6,526 bases of DNA from Chloroflexota bacterium (GTDB lineage: Bacteria; Chloroflexota; Dehalococcoidia; JACQGW01): NCBI GenBank assembly GCA_016199325.1, contig JACQGW010000207.1, positions 1 to 6,526 on the forward strand, written 5' to 3'. Shown piece by piece: positions 1 to 4,901 of the stretch. Made by a program: the position numbers and the translations under genes. The notes under the pieces are model-generated. The model searched no databases, had not been told where the DNA came from, and worked only from the letters and a program-made list of their open reading frames with translations. The number at the start of each line of letters is the position of its first letter. Within the stretch, counting starts at the first letter, position 1.

Positions 1-15
1 GACCCCCGACGGCAA

Positions 16-44
16 TTGACTTGAGCGTACCCCTGCTCTATAGT
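16..44 (+). promoter_or_regulatory. Sigma70-type promoter for the membrane protein gene
   Basis: A -35 element TTGACT (16-21) and a -10 element TATAGT (39-44) are separated by exactly 17 nt, which is close to the housekeeping consensus. The predicted transcription start is near 51, giving a 5' leader of only about 17 to 35 nt before the candidate start codons at 68 and 86. The match is seen directly; activity is inferred. Confidence 0.65.
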
Positions 45-67
45 GGCCGCTGGAAGCCCACCTTGCG

Positions 68-844
68 TTGGCGGTCGAGGAGGCCGTGACATCTCCCGCA
101 TCTCACCTCAGACCGCTGGGTGCCGGCGAGCTGCTCGACGAGACGATCCGCCTGTGCCGGCGCCATGTTCGCCTCTTCGTCGGTGTCGGATCGGCGATGC
201 TGGTTCCCGCCGTGCTCCAGCTCGTCCTGACGTCGGCGCGCGAATCCGGCGGGCTCGGCGCCGCCGTACTGGGCTGGATGCTCTACGTCCTGGTCTCGGG
301 CCTGGTGTACACCGCTGCATACGCCGCGGGCACCTACGCCGTCTCCGAGACCTATCTGGGGCGCGATCTCACCGTTGGCGAAGCCTATGCCCGCACCCTG
401 GACCGGATCGGGTCGATGGTCGTCCTCTGGTTCGTCTACCTCCTGGCGCTCGGCTTCTTGACGGTCAGCCTCGTCGGGATTCCTGTGGCGATGTACCTGA
501 CGCTCGCCTGGGGATTCTGCTTTCAGACGCTGTTGCTGGAGCGGCTGGGGATCGGCCGGGCGCTGGGGAGAAGCCGGGCGCTGGTGCAGGGCCACTGGTG
601 GCGGGTCGGTGGCGTCGGCTCCCTGCTCTTCCTCCTCGGGATGTTCGCCTACCTGTTCTTCTTCGTGCCCGGCCTGTTCCTGATGGGCGTGGCGATGGGG
701 CTGGGGTCGGCGGGCGGCGCGTTCAACGTGCTCGGCACGCTTGTCATCGCCGCCGGGCAGGTGCTCGTCCAGCCCTTGATGCTCTGCGGTTGGGTCTTGC
801 TCTATTACGATCTGCGCGTCCGCAAAGAGGGCTTTGACCGCTAG
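68..844 (+). CDS. Polytopic membrane protein, GDPD-membrane-domain-like family
   Basis: Integral membrane protein of up to 258 residues with about six hydrophobic segments (roughly residues 34-56, 64-91, 114-136, 138-155, 182-213 and 218-247). The N-terminal LRPLGAGELLDETIRL, the central ERLGIGRALGRSRALVQGHWWRV and the C-terminal YYDLRVRKEGFD are hallmarks of a widespread family of uncharacterised membrane proteins. They are often labelled 'glycerophosphoryl diester phosphodiesterase membrane domain', although no phosphodiesterase domain is present here. Molecular function is unknown. The start is uncertain. TTG at 68 has GGAAG about 11 nt upstream; in-frame GTG at 86 lies only 2 nt after a strong GAGGAGG (77-83). 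Either start keeps the conserved N-terminal motif. The TAG stop overlaps the stop of the convergent downstream gene. A promoter lies directly upstream, so this is probably a single-gene transcript. Confidence 0.85.
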   Translation: MAVEEAVTSPASHLRPLGAGELLDETIRLCRRHVRLFVGVGSAMLVPAVLQLVLTSARESGGLGAAVLGWMLYVLVSGLVYTAAYAAGTYAVSETYLGRDLTVGEAYARTLDRIGSMVVLWFVYLLALGFLTVSLVGIPVAMYLTLAWGFCFQTLLLERLGIGRALGRSRALVQGHWWRVGGVGSLLFLLGMFAYLFFFVPGLFLMGVAMGLGSAGGAFNVLGTLVIAAGQVLVQPLMLCGWVLLYYDLRVRKEGFDR

Positions 845-2505
845 AACGCGAGCGCCACGCCGTCCCGCCGTGGATCTGCGCCGCCGCTGAGCGTGCCGGT
901 GTCCGCGTCGACGGCGACGCCGTGGCCGCCGCCGACGCGGAGGTTGAAGTCCGGGAGGACGTTGATCTGATGCCCCAACCGCTCCAGCCCCGCCCGGACG
1001 GCGACCGGAATCCGGCCCTCGACGTCGACAATCGTTCGCTCGAAGGCGCGGAAGCGGGGCGCTTCGATGGCCGCCTGAACGTTTATGCCGAAGTCGAGCA
1101 CGTTCACCAGCATCTGAAGCGTCGTCTGAAGGATGCCGTAGCTGCCCGGCGTCCCGATGCCGAGGATCGGCCGACCCTCCTTCGAGACGATGCAGGGCGC
1201 CATCGAGTTCTGGCCCCGTGTGCCGGGGCGCAGGCGGCTCGGGCTGGCCGGGTCGAGGTCTCGCCAGTAGAGATGGTTGTTGAGCGTGATCCCGGTATCG
1301 CCGGCCACCATGCCGCAGCCCCAGGCGCCACCGTTCGTCTGCGTGATCGAGGCGATGTTCCCCCAGCGATCGACGACGTCGAAGTGGGTGGTGTTGTCCC
1401 GCTTGTAGCGGAAGGGGTCGCCGGGCTCGATCATCCCCGGCTTCTCAGCCAGGTATCGCTCACCTTCGCTGGGCTGGGCACGGCTGCGGTCCACCAGCCG
1501 GCGGCGATCGGCGATGAACCGGTCGTCGAGCAGCATCTCCGGCCGCACCAACGGATCGTGCGCCCAGCGCGTCCGATCGGCGCTCGCGATCTTGACGGTC
1601 TCGATCAGCAGGTGGAGGTACTCGGCCGTGTTGTGGCCGAGCGCCGGCAGGTCGTACGCTTCGAGGATCTTGAGCGATTCGAGGATCTGGACGCCGTTGC
1701 ACTCTGGCGGCATCGTATCGATCCGGTATCCGCGATACTCGACGGCAATCGGCTCGACCCAGGCGACACTCACCTCGCGCAGGTCTTCGATGGTCAGGAT
1801 GCCGCCGGCCTCCTGGACGCCCCGGACCAGGCGCTCGCCGAGCGGGCCGCCGTAGAACGCCGCGGCGCCGCCCTCGACGACCTCCCGGAAGCTCCGGGCC
1901 AATTCGGGGTTGGGCACCACCTCGCCCGCCCGCGGCGGCCGTCCCCTGGGGTAGAAGACCCGCCGGGATGAGGGAAACCGGCTGAGCCGGCGCTCCTGCT
2001 CGACCAGCTCCAGGGCGCCGAGCGGCGTGACCGGCCAGCCGACCTCGGCCTGCTCGATCGCCGGGCGGAGGACGGTGGCCCGATCTGCGGTCCCGAACCG
2101 GTCGAGCGCGGCGAGCCAGCCCGCCAGCATCGCCGGCGCCGCCGGGGAGCGCGGGTCGTCGGCGACGGCTTCCTGGCTCGGAAACATCGCCGGGTCGGCC
2201 GCCCGCGGCGTCTGGCCGATGAAGCTCAGGGCGTGGATCCGGTCGGCCCGCGCCTCGTAGAACACCAGGTTGCCACCGACGCCGCCAATGCCGGACATGA
2301 ACGGCTCGACGACGTTCAGCATGGCCCCGACGGCCACAGCGGCGTCGGCGGCGTTGCCGCCCTCCATCAGGACGCGCAACCCGGCGAGCGAGGCCAGGCC
2401 GTTGGCCGAGGCGACGACGCCCCGAGTGCCGATGGCCGGAGCGCGATAGGCGCCCCCGTGGGGCGTCGACGCGGCGAGGGTCGGGGGAACCAGCTCTGCG
2501 GTCAT
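841..2505 (-). CDS. ggt: Gamma-glutamyltransferase-family Ntn-hydrolase, divergent substrate pocket
   Basis: This 554-residue protein has the normal length and architecture of a gamma-glutamyltranspeptidase proenzyme. Family members self-cleave before a threonine, which becomes the N-terminal nucleophile of the small subunit. Visible landmarks are GGNAADAAVA (49-58), the cleavage and nucleophile motif NTTHFDVVDRWGN (371-383, predicted nucleophile Thr372, codon 1390-1392), TGITLNN (404-410), NSMAP (433-437) and GTPGSYG (451-457). The predicted subunits are residues 1-371 and 372-554. There is no signal peptide, so it is probably cytoplasmic, unlike periplasmic E. coli Ggt. By eye alignment to E. 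coli Ggt, the carboxylate-binding Arg114 becomes Ile96, Gln430 becomes His411, Asp433 becomes Trp414 and the oxyanion Gly484 becomes Ser455. It may therefore hydrolyse a gamma-glutamyl-like or other amide rather than glutathione. ATG at 2505 is supported by AAAGGA 9 nt upstream. It is convergent with the membrane protein gene and has no obvious functional link to its neighbours. Confidence 0.9.
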   Translation of the reverse strand: MTAELVPPTLAASTPHGGAYRAPAIGTRGVVASANGLASLAGLRVLMEGGNAADAAVAVGAMLNVVEPFMSGIGGVGGNLVFYEARADRIHALSFIGQTPRAADPAMFPSQEAVADDPRSPAAPAMLAGWLAALDRFGTADRATVLRPAIEQAEVGWPVTPLGALELVEQERRLSRFPSSRRVFYPRGRPPRAGEVVPNPELARSFREVVEGGAAAFYGGPLGERLVRGVQEAGGILTIEDLREVSVAWVEPIAVEYRGYRIDTMPPECNGVQILESLKILEAYDLPALGHNTAEYLHLLIETVKIASADRTRWAHDPLVRPEMLLDDRFIADRRRLVDRSRAQPSEGERYLAEKPGMIEPGDPFRYKRDNTTHFDVVDRWGNIASITQTNGGAWGCGMVAGDTGITLNNHLYWRDLDPASPSRLRPGTRGQNSMAPCIVSKEGRPILGIGTPGSYGILQTTLQMLVNVLDFGINVQAAIEAPRFRAFERTIVDVEGRIPVAVRAGLERLGHQINVLPDFNLRVGGGHGVAVDADTGTLSGGADPRRDGVALAF

Positions 2506-2514
2506 CGTTCGTGG

Positions 2515-2520
2515 TCCTTT
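2515..2520 (-). promoter_or_regulatory. Ribosome binding site of the Ggt-family gene
   Basis: On the minus strand AAAGGA lies 9 nt upstream of the ATG at 2505. This fixes the start and leaves no room for an N-terminal secretion signal. No convincing -35/-10 pair was found further upstream. Confidence 0.5.
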
Positions 2521-2525
2521 CTCTC

Positions 2526-2902
2526 GTGAGCCGTCGGCGGTCAGCGTTCAGGGTGTGTGTGGAAACGCGTGTCCATGCTCCGCCGCGTATCGCCTGGCGG
2601 TTGATGAAGATTGCCGAAATGATCTGGTAGACGGCCTAACCAACCGTGGGGGCGTGATGGTGAAGCCTGTCGCGATCCTTTGGTAGACCGGGGTCCGGGC
2701 GCTGAAGCGCCAACTACGAACCAGCGCGCTCTCCCGGTTCGTAGTTGGCGCGTCAGCGCCCGGCTCCTTGGTCTGGGTTGTACCGGATCAATTTGTCAAC
2801 CTTCATCAGTGGCCGGGCGAGCTCAGTCGGAGATAACGCCACTCTACACCGAGGATGGCCGTCCGTCAAATGGCACTGCGGCGGGGCTGCGCCCACCGGA
2901 TC
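2526..2902. other. Gene-free intergenic stretch
   Basis: About 375 nt between the start of the Ggt-family gene and the first 11-nt box array. The open frames here lack recognisable motifs and run through the palindrome, so I do not call a gene. Contents are the 28-nt-arm palindrome at 2695-2763 and a repeated octamer TGGTAGAC, once near 2625 and once near 2681, of unknown meaning. A minus-strand TTGACA (2794-2799) has no partner -10 at the usual spacing. Confidence 0.6.
2695..2763. repeat. Large imperfect palindrome, REP/MITE-like element
   Basis: The left arm 2695-2722 and right arm 2736-2763 are reverse complements over 28 nt with one mismatch, around a 13-nt loop. Each arm is itself nearly palindromic: the left arm holds GGCGCT-GA-AGCGCC (2698-2711). 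No T-tract follows, and the nearest upstream gene in either direction does not end here, so an intrinsic terminator is unlikely. Size, position between genes and the two-level palindrome fit a dispersed REP or MITE element. No transposase is present in the window. Confidence 0.7.
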
Positions 2903-2956
2903 TTCAGCCAATCCTCAGGACTGTCTCAGGGGCGGCTCAGACCGGGGTGGTAGGAT
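2903..2956 (+). promoter_or_regulatory. Array A: four 11-nt-spaced TCAG boxes plus -10
   Basis: Pentamers TTCAG (2903), CTCAG (2914), CTCAG (2925) and CTCAG (2936) start at exact 11-nt intervals, one helical turn apart. They are followed 10 nt later by a -10-like TAGGAT (2951-2956). The position expected for a -35 (2928-2933, AGGGGC) does not resemble TTGACA, so the promoter would depend on an activator. Direct repeats of 11-nt pitch ending about 10 nt before the -10 are the established layout of PhoB/OmpR-family response-regulator sites. A matching array precedes the YHS gene. The regulator is not encoded in this window. Confidence 0.7.
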
Positions 2957-2960
2957 AGAT

Positions 2961-3074
2961 ATGCATGGGTTGATCCAGGTCATCCAGTATGAGGGAGTCG
3001 CGCCGGTGAACCCGGCGGTCCCGCGGACAACGGCGACGCCGATGCCGGCGAGCATGCCCGGGATGAAACACTGA
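2961..3074 (+). CDS. Possible 37-residue Met/Pro-rich peptide ending in MKH
   Basis: Small open frame ATG 2961 to TGA 3072-3074. The peptide begins MHGLIQVIQYEGVAP and ends TPMPASMPGMKH, with three methionines and a histidine in the last ten residues. About 86% of third codon positions are G or C, which supports coding, and it ends 6 nt before the ATG of the next gene, suggesting coupling. The ATG lies only 4 nt after the predicted -10 TAGGAT, so it could be translated only from a leaderless mRNA or from an unrecognised promoter upstream. AGGA at 2952-2955 could serve as a ribosome site only in the second case. It has no signal peptide or known domain. Alternatives are an untranslated 5' leader or a leader peptide controlling the next gene. 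Function unknown; metal binding is speculation from composition. Confidence 0.35.
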   Translation: MHGLIQVIQYEGVAPVNPAVPRTTATPMPASMPGMKH

Positions 3075-3080
3075 TTGGTA

Positions 3081-3746
3081 ATGCCGAGTAGGACGAAGCG
3101 TCGAATTGCGCTGGCCGCTGCGGCAGCAGTCGGGCTGGCGATACTCGGCCTGGTCGTCGCCACCCGACCGCCGTGGACAGCCGAGGTGCCGCACCTCATC
3201 TCGATGGCGGAGAGCGCCGGGGCGATGCGGCAGGCCGGCGCTGTGATGCAGGCTCACGGGGAGGCGATGCGCGCCGAGGGATGGCGCCGGGAAGACCTGG
3301 AGCTGATCGCGCAGGCGGAACGCTGGCGGCGAGACGGCCAGGCGCTGGCGCTGCGTGCCCAATGGCTGACGGTGGACCCGACGGCGCCGGCCAATCTGAT
3401 CTCGACGCCGGGGGAGCTGGCCGCTCAGGGGAACCTGGGCATCCTCATCCGTGCCTCGCGGGCGATGGTTCATGACCCGAGCCGGGTGACCACCGGCGAT
3501 CTCGATGCGCTCCGCTGGAACGGCCTGGCGATGCGGGCCGAGGGCCGGCAGATGGCCGAACATGGCCGGACCATGGCCGAGCTGGTGGCGGCGATGGGGG
3601 CGCGCCACGATCTCTCGGGGCAGGCGGCGGTCGAGCTTCGCCAGGCCGCCTGGGCGGTGACCGAAGCCGGAGACCATCTGGCGCAGAATGGCCGGAACAT
3701 GGTCGACTACGTCGACCGATTCCGGCGTTCACTCGGATACCAGTAG
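3081..3746 (+). CDS. Membrane-anchored helical protein with Met heptad repeats, unknown function
   Basis: This 221-residue protein belongs to no family I recognise. Residues 1-8 (MPSRTKRR) are basic, 9-27 form one hydrophobic segment, and the rest is predicted to be mostly helical and outside the cytoplasm. Four methionines fall exactly seven apart at 42, 49, 56 and 63, and another four at 151, 158, 165 and 172. His59 and His161 occupy the same position in each run (MQAHG and MAEHG). Segments 48-67 and 150-169 share 8 of 20 residues, so they look like an internal duplication. A weaker third copy lies at about 193-207. The Met stripes would lie along one helix face, in a coiled coil or as soft-metal ligands. 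ATG at 3081 was chosen over TTG at 3075, although no strong ribosome site precedes either. It lies downstream of array A and is followed by copper-associated genes, so a periplasmic Cu+ role is a reasonable but unproven inference. Confidence 0.8.
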   Translation: MPSRTKRRIALAAAAAVGLAILGLVVATRPPWTAEVPHLISMAESAGAMRQAGAVMQAHGEAMRAEGWRREDLELIAQAERWRRDGQALALRAQWLTVDPTAPANLISTPGELAAQGNLGILIRASRAMVHDPSRVTTGDLDALRWNGLAMRAEGRQMAEHGRTMAELVAAMGARHDLSGQAAVELRQAAWAVTEAGDHLAQNGRNMVDYVDRFRRSLGYQ

Positions 3747-3787
3747 CCGAGTGGCCCGTCAAGTGTGAAGTGATGGCTCAAAGTTGG

Positions 3788-3810
3788 GGTTGCCGGCAAA
3801 TGGCAACCCT
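3788..3810 (+). other. Short perfect hairpin overlapping the first box of array B
   Basis: GGGTTGCC (3788-3795) pairs perfectly with GGCAACCC (3803-3810) around a 7-nt loop, 41 nt after the stop of the Met-heptad protein gene. No T-tract follows, so a classical intrinsic terminator is doubtful. Its last base is the first base of array B, so it may be a transcript-end structure, an additional operator, or chance. Confidence 0.35.
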
Positions 3811-3863
3811 CAGCCAGTCTTCAGGACGGCCTCAGCCAATGCTCAGACGTGCGATCTATGATC
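3810..3863 (+). promoter_or_regulatory. Array B: four 11-nt-spaced TCAG boxes plus -10
   Basis: CTCAG (3810), TTCAG (3821), CTCAG (3832) and CTCAG (3843) repeat at exact 11-nt intervals, followed 10 nt later by TATGAT (3858-3863). The 38-nt box region matches array A at 28 of 38 positions, and box-to--10 geometry is identical (15 nt from last box start to -10 start). The -35 position (3835-3840, AGCCAA) is poor. Predicted transcription starts near 3870, giving a leader of about 65 nt before the YHS gene. A small dyad ATCTC-AAC-GAGAT (3862-3874) covers the start region and could be a second control site. Confidence 0.72.
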
Positions 3864-3922
3864 TCAACGAGATAGACCGAACGTATTGGAGATGCTCGGT
3901 CCCCTTGTGAGAATTGGCAACA

Positions 3923-3929
3923 GAGGTGA
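3923..3929 (+). promoter_or_regulatory. Ribosome binding site deciding the YHS protein start
   Basis: GAGGTGA sits 5 nt upstream of ATG 3935. The in-frame alternatives, TTG 3914 and GTG 3926, lie before or inside this site and have no comparable signal, so the 60-residue version is preferred. Confidence 0.6.
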
Positions 3930-3934
3930 CGGCG

Positions 3935-4117
3935 ATGGCAAAGGATCCGGTGTGCGGGATGACGGTCCAGGAGCATTCTGCGGCGGGGAAGTCGGAGTAT
4001 CAGGGACAGACCTACTACTTCTGCTCGCCCGGCTGCAAGACCGCTTTCGAGAAGGACCCTGCGAAGTATACGACCAAACAGTCAGGGGCAGGGCACAGCG
4101 GCCATGGTCACCACTAG
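3935..4117 (+). CDS. YHS-domain metal-binding protein with His-rich tail
   Basis: Small 60-residue soluble protein. Residues 1-46 form a YHS/TRASH-type domain: KDPVCGMTV (3-11) with Cys7, then [19 protein letters not shown] (27-45) with Cys30 and Cys34, the usual cysteine ligands. The domain is followed by a flexible tail ending HSGHGHH (54-60), a likely second metal site. YHS domains occur alone or fused to copper ATPases and are known to bind copper or other soft metals, so a copper chaperone or buffer role is the best inference. There is no signal peptide. The gene is first in a transcript driven by array B. Its last 14 nt overlap the start of the downstream membrane protein gene, implying coupled translation and a functional partnership. 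Confidence 0.9.
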   Translation: MAKDPVCGMTVQEHSAAGKSEYQGQTYYFCSPGCKTAFEKDPAKYTTKQSGAGHSGHGHH

Positions 4118-4412
4118 AGAGCCGACGACACACGAAGAACACCACGAGCACGCCGGCGGCAATCGCCACCTCTGGATCATGCTGCTCTGCTGCCTGGTCC
4201 CGGTGGTGGCGCTGGCGGCCATCTTCCTTTTCGGGATTCCGGTGAGCCAGGTGCTCATCTTCGGGCTGATCCTGCTCTGCCCGCTCAGCCACTTCTTGAT
4301 GATGGGGACCGGCGGACACGGGCACGGCACGACCAGGCAATCGGATTCGGTGGCAATGGCCGGGTCGAGCAATCCGAAAGCCCCGGAAGAGAAGGGCGCA
4401 GCTTGCCACTAG
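4104..4412 (+). CDS. DUF2933-like two-helix His-rich membrane protein
   Basis: This 102-residue membrane protein has a His/Glu-rich N-terminus ([13 protein letters not shown], 10-22), hydrophobic helices at about 23-42 and 47-66, and a cytoplasmic or periplasmic tail with GGHGHG (70-75) and a terminal Cys-His. The pattern HLWIMLLCC (22-30) followed by [12 protein letters not shown] (57-68) is typical of the DUF2933 family of small membrane proteins, which commonly sit in copper and heavy-metal gene clusters. Their biochemical role is not established. Cys29, Cys30, Cys59, His63 and Met66-67 are candidate metal ligands. The start lies inside the YHS gene with a 14-nt overlap and a G-rich purine tract about 10 nt upstream, so translation is probably coupled. 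It may pass copper between the membrane and the YHS protein; this is inference. Confidence 0.8.
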   Translation: MVTTREPTTHEEHHEHAGGNRHLWIMLLCCLVPVVALAAIFLFGIPVSQVLIFGLILLCPLSHFLMMGTGGHGHGTTRQSDSVAMAGSSNPKAPEEKGAACH

Positions 4413-4436
4413 ATAATCCGGCAGGAGAGCTGCTGC

Positions 4437-4496
4437 CTGCCGCCGTGAACGGCGGGCCCCTGACCAGGAAACAAGGCCCGCCGTTCACGGCGGCAG
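4437..4496. repeat. Perfect 22-nt-arm palindrome, REP/MITE-like element
   Basis: Arms 4437-4458 and 4475-4496 are perfect reverse complements over 22 nt around a 16-nt loop. Each arm is itself a palindrome: CCGCCGT-GA-ACGGCGG (4440-4455) and CCGCCGT-TC-ACGGCGG (4478-4493). It lies 24 nt after the stop of the DUF2933-like gene. It could stop or stabilise that transcript, but no T-tract follows. The same two-level plan is seen in the palindrome at 2695-2763. Confidence 0.7.
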
Positions 4497-4530
4497 CATT
4501 GGCGGTCTGTTTGGCGCAGGCTTCGAGGGC

Positions 4531-4559
4531 TTGCTGAGCAAGAGAACAACCTTTATTGG
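4531..4559 (+). promoter_or_regulatory. Weak candidate promoter for the HMA-copA unit
   Basis: TTGCTG (4531-4536) and TATTGG (4554-4559) are 17 nt apart, and a small dyad CTTGC-TGA-GCAAG (4530-4542) overlaps the -35. The dyad does not match the CueR or CsoR operators I know. No 11-nt box array is present here, so this unit may be controlled differently from the two upstream transcripts. The call is tentative. Confidence 0.25.
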
Positions 4560-4566
4560 CGTCCTT

Positions 4567-4590
4567 CTTGGCGATCTTGGCGTCTTGGCG
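4567..4590. repeat. Iterated CTTGGCG heptamers
   Basis: Three exact CTTGGCG copies start at 4567, 4576 and 4584, with a related TTGGCG at 4556. On the other strand the unit reads CGCCAAG, and that frame translates as NRQDAKIAKKDA. I recall similar iterated intergenic sequences from unrelated genomes. It is not a gene. Confidence 0.5.
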
Positions 4591-4628
4591 GTTCGTCATC
4601 TCTCGGAACCGCTCCAGGTGAGGCCATC

Positions 4629-4859
4629 ATGGGTATCCAACGGGTGACGCTGGCGATCTTCGGGCTGGGGTGCGGCGGCGGCGGCTCGCTCACCGTCGAG
4701 CGAGCGCTGGCGCGTCTCTCCGGCGTCGTGCGCGTCTACGTGAACCCCGTGACCGAGATGGCGTACGTGGAGTTCGACCCGGCGAGGATCCAGCCGACCG
4801 ATCTGGTCCGGGCCGTGCAGCAGGTCGGTTTCGACGCGGACGAACCGGTGCGCCGCTGA
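4629..4859 (+). CDS. HMA-domain protein with a single cysteine (CxxG)
   Basis: This 76-residue soluble protein has the beta-alpha-beta-beta-alpha-beta layout and length of a copper chaperone of the CopZ/Atx1 type: RVTLAIFGLGC (5-15), helix VERALARLSGV (23-33), strands VRVYVNP (34-40) and MAYVEFDP (44-51), helix PTDLVRAVQQVGF (56-68). The usual metal loop GMxCxxC is replaced by GLGCGGGG (12-19). Cys15 is kept, but the second cysteine position is Gly18. It may bind copper with one thiol, as a dimer, or have become a regulatory or docking domain. ATG 4629 follows AGGTGAGG (4616-4623) by 5 nt. The copper ATPase gene begins 42 nt after its stop, so the two are very likely cotranscribed. Confidence 0.85.
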   Translation: MGIQRVTLAIFGLGCGGGGSLTVERALARLSGVVRVYVNPVTEMAYVEFDPARIQPTDLVRAVQQVGFDADEPVRR

Positions 4860-4901
4860 GACGCCGGGCAGGGCGCACGTCGAATGCACAGGAGCAGAAC
4901 G

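Noticed and set aside
922..1971. Long plus-strand open frame (349 residues) opposite the Ggt-family gene
   Set aside because: It is the antisense shadow of a well-supported enzyme gene in GC-rich DNA; the translation has no recognisable domain and no ribosome site.
2641..2767. Possible tRNA because of GGTTCGTA resembling a T-arm
   Set aside because: No acceptor, D-arm or anticodon arm can be arranged around it; the sequence belongs to the right arm of the palindrome.
2771..2799. Minus-strand TTGACA as a Ggt-gene promoter
   Set aside because: No -10-like hexamer at 16 to 18 nt and nearly 290 nt from the start codon, with the palindrome in between.
2680..2958. Plus-strand frame of 92 residues in the intergenic stretch
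   Set aside because: It spans the palindrome and array A, has no domain, and codon use is not gene-like.
2937..3677. Minus-strand open frame of 246 residues
   Set aside because: Antisense to the Met-heptad protein gene; Arg/Pro/His-rich composition typical of shadow frames, and it runs through the array A promoter.
2867..3806. Shared CAAATGGCA upstream of both arrays (2867-2875 and 3798-3806)
   Set aside because: The distance to the first box differs (36 versus 12 nt), so it is not part of the conserved array geometry and may be chance.
4285..4599. Minus-strand frame containing NRQDAKIAKKDA
   Set aside because: It crosses the palindrome and the DUF2933-like gene; the peptide is produced by the CTTGGCG repeats rather than by a gene.
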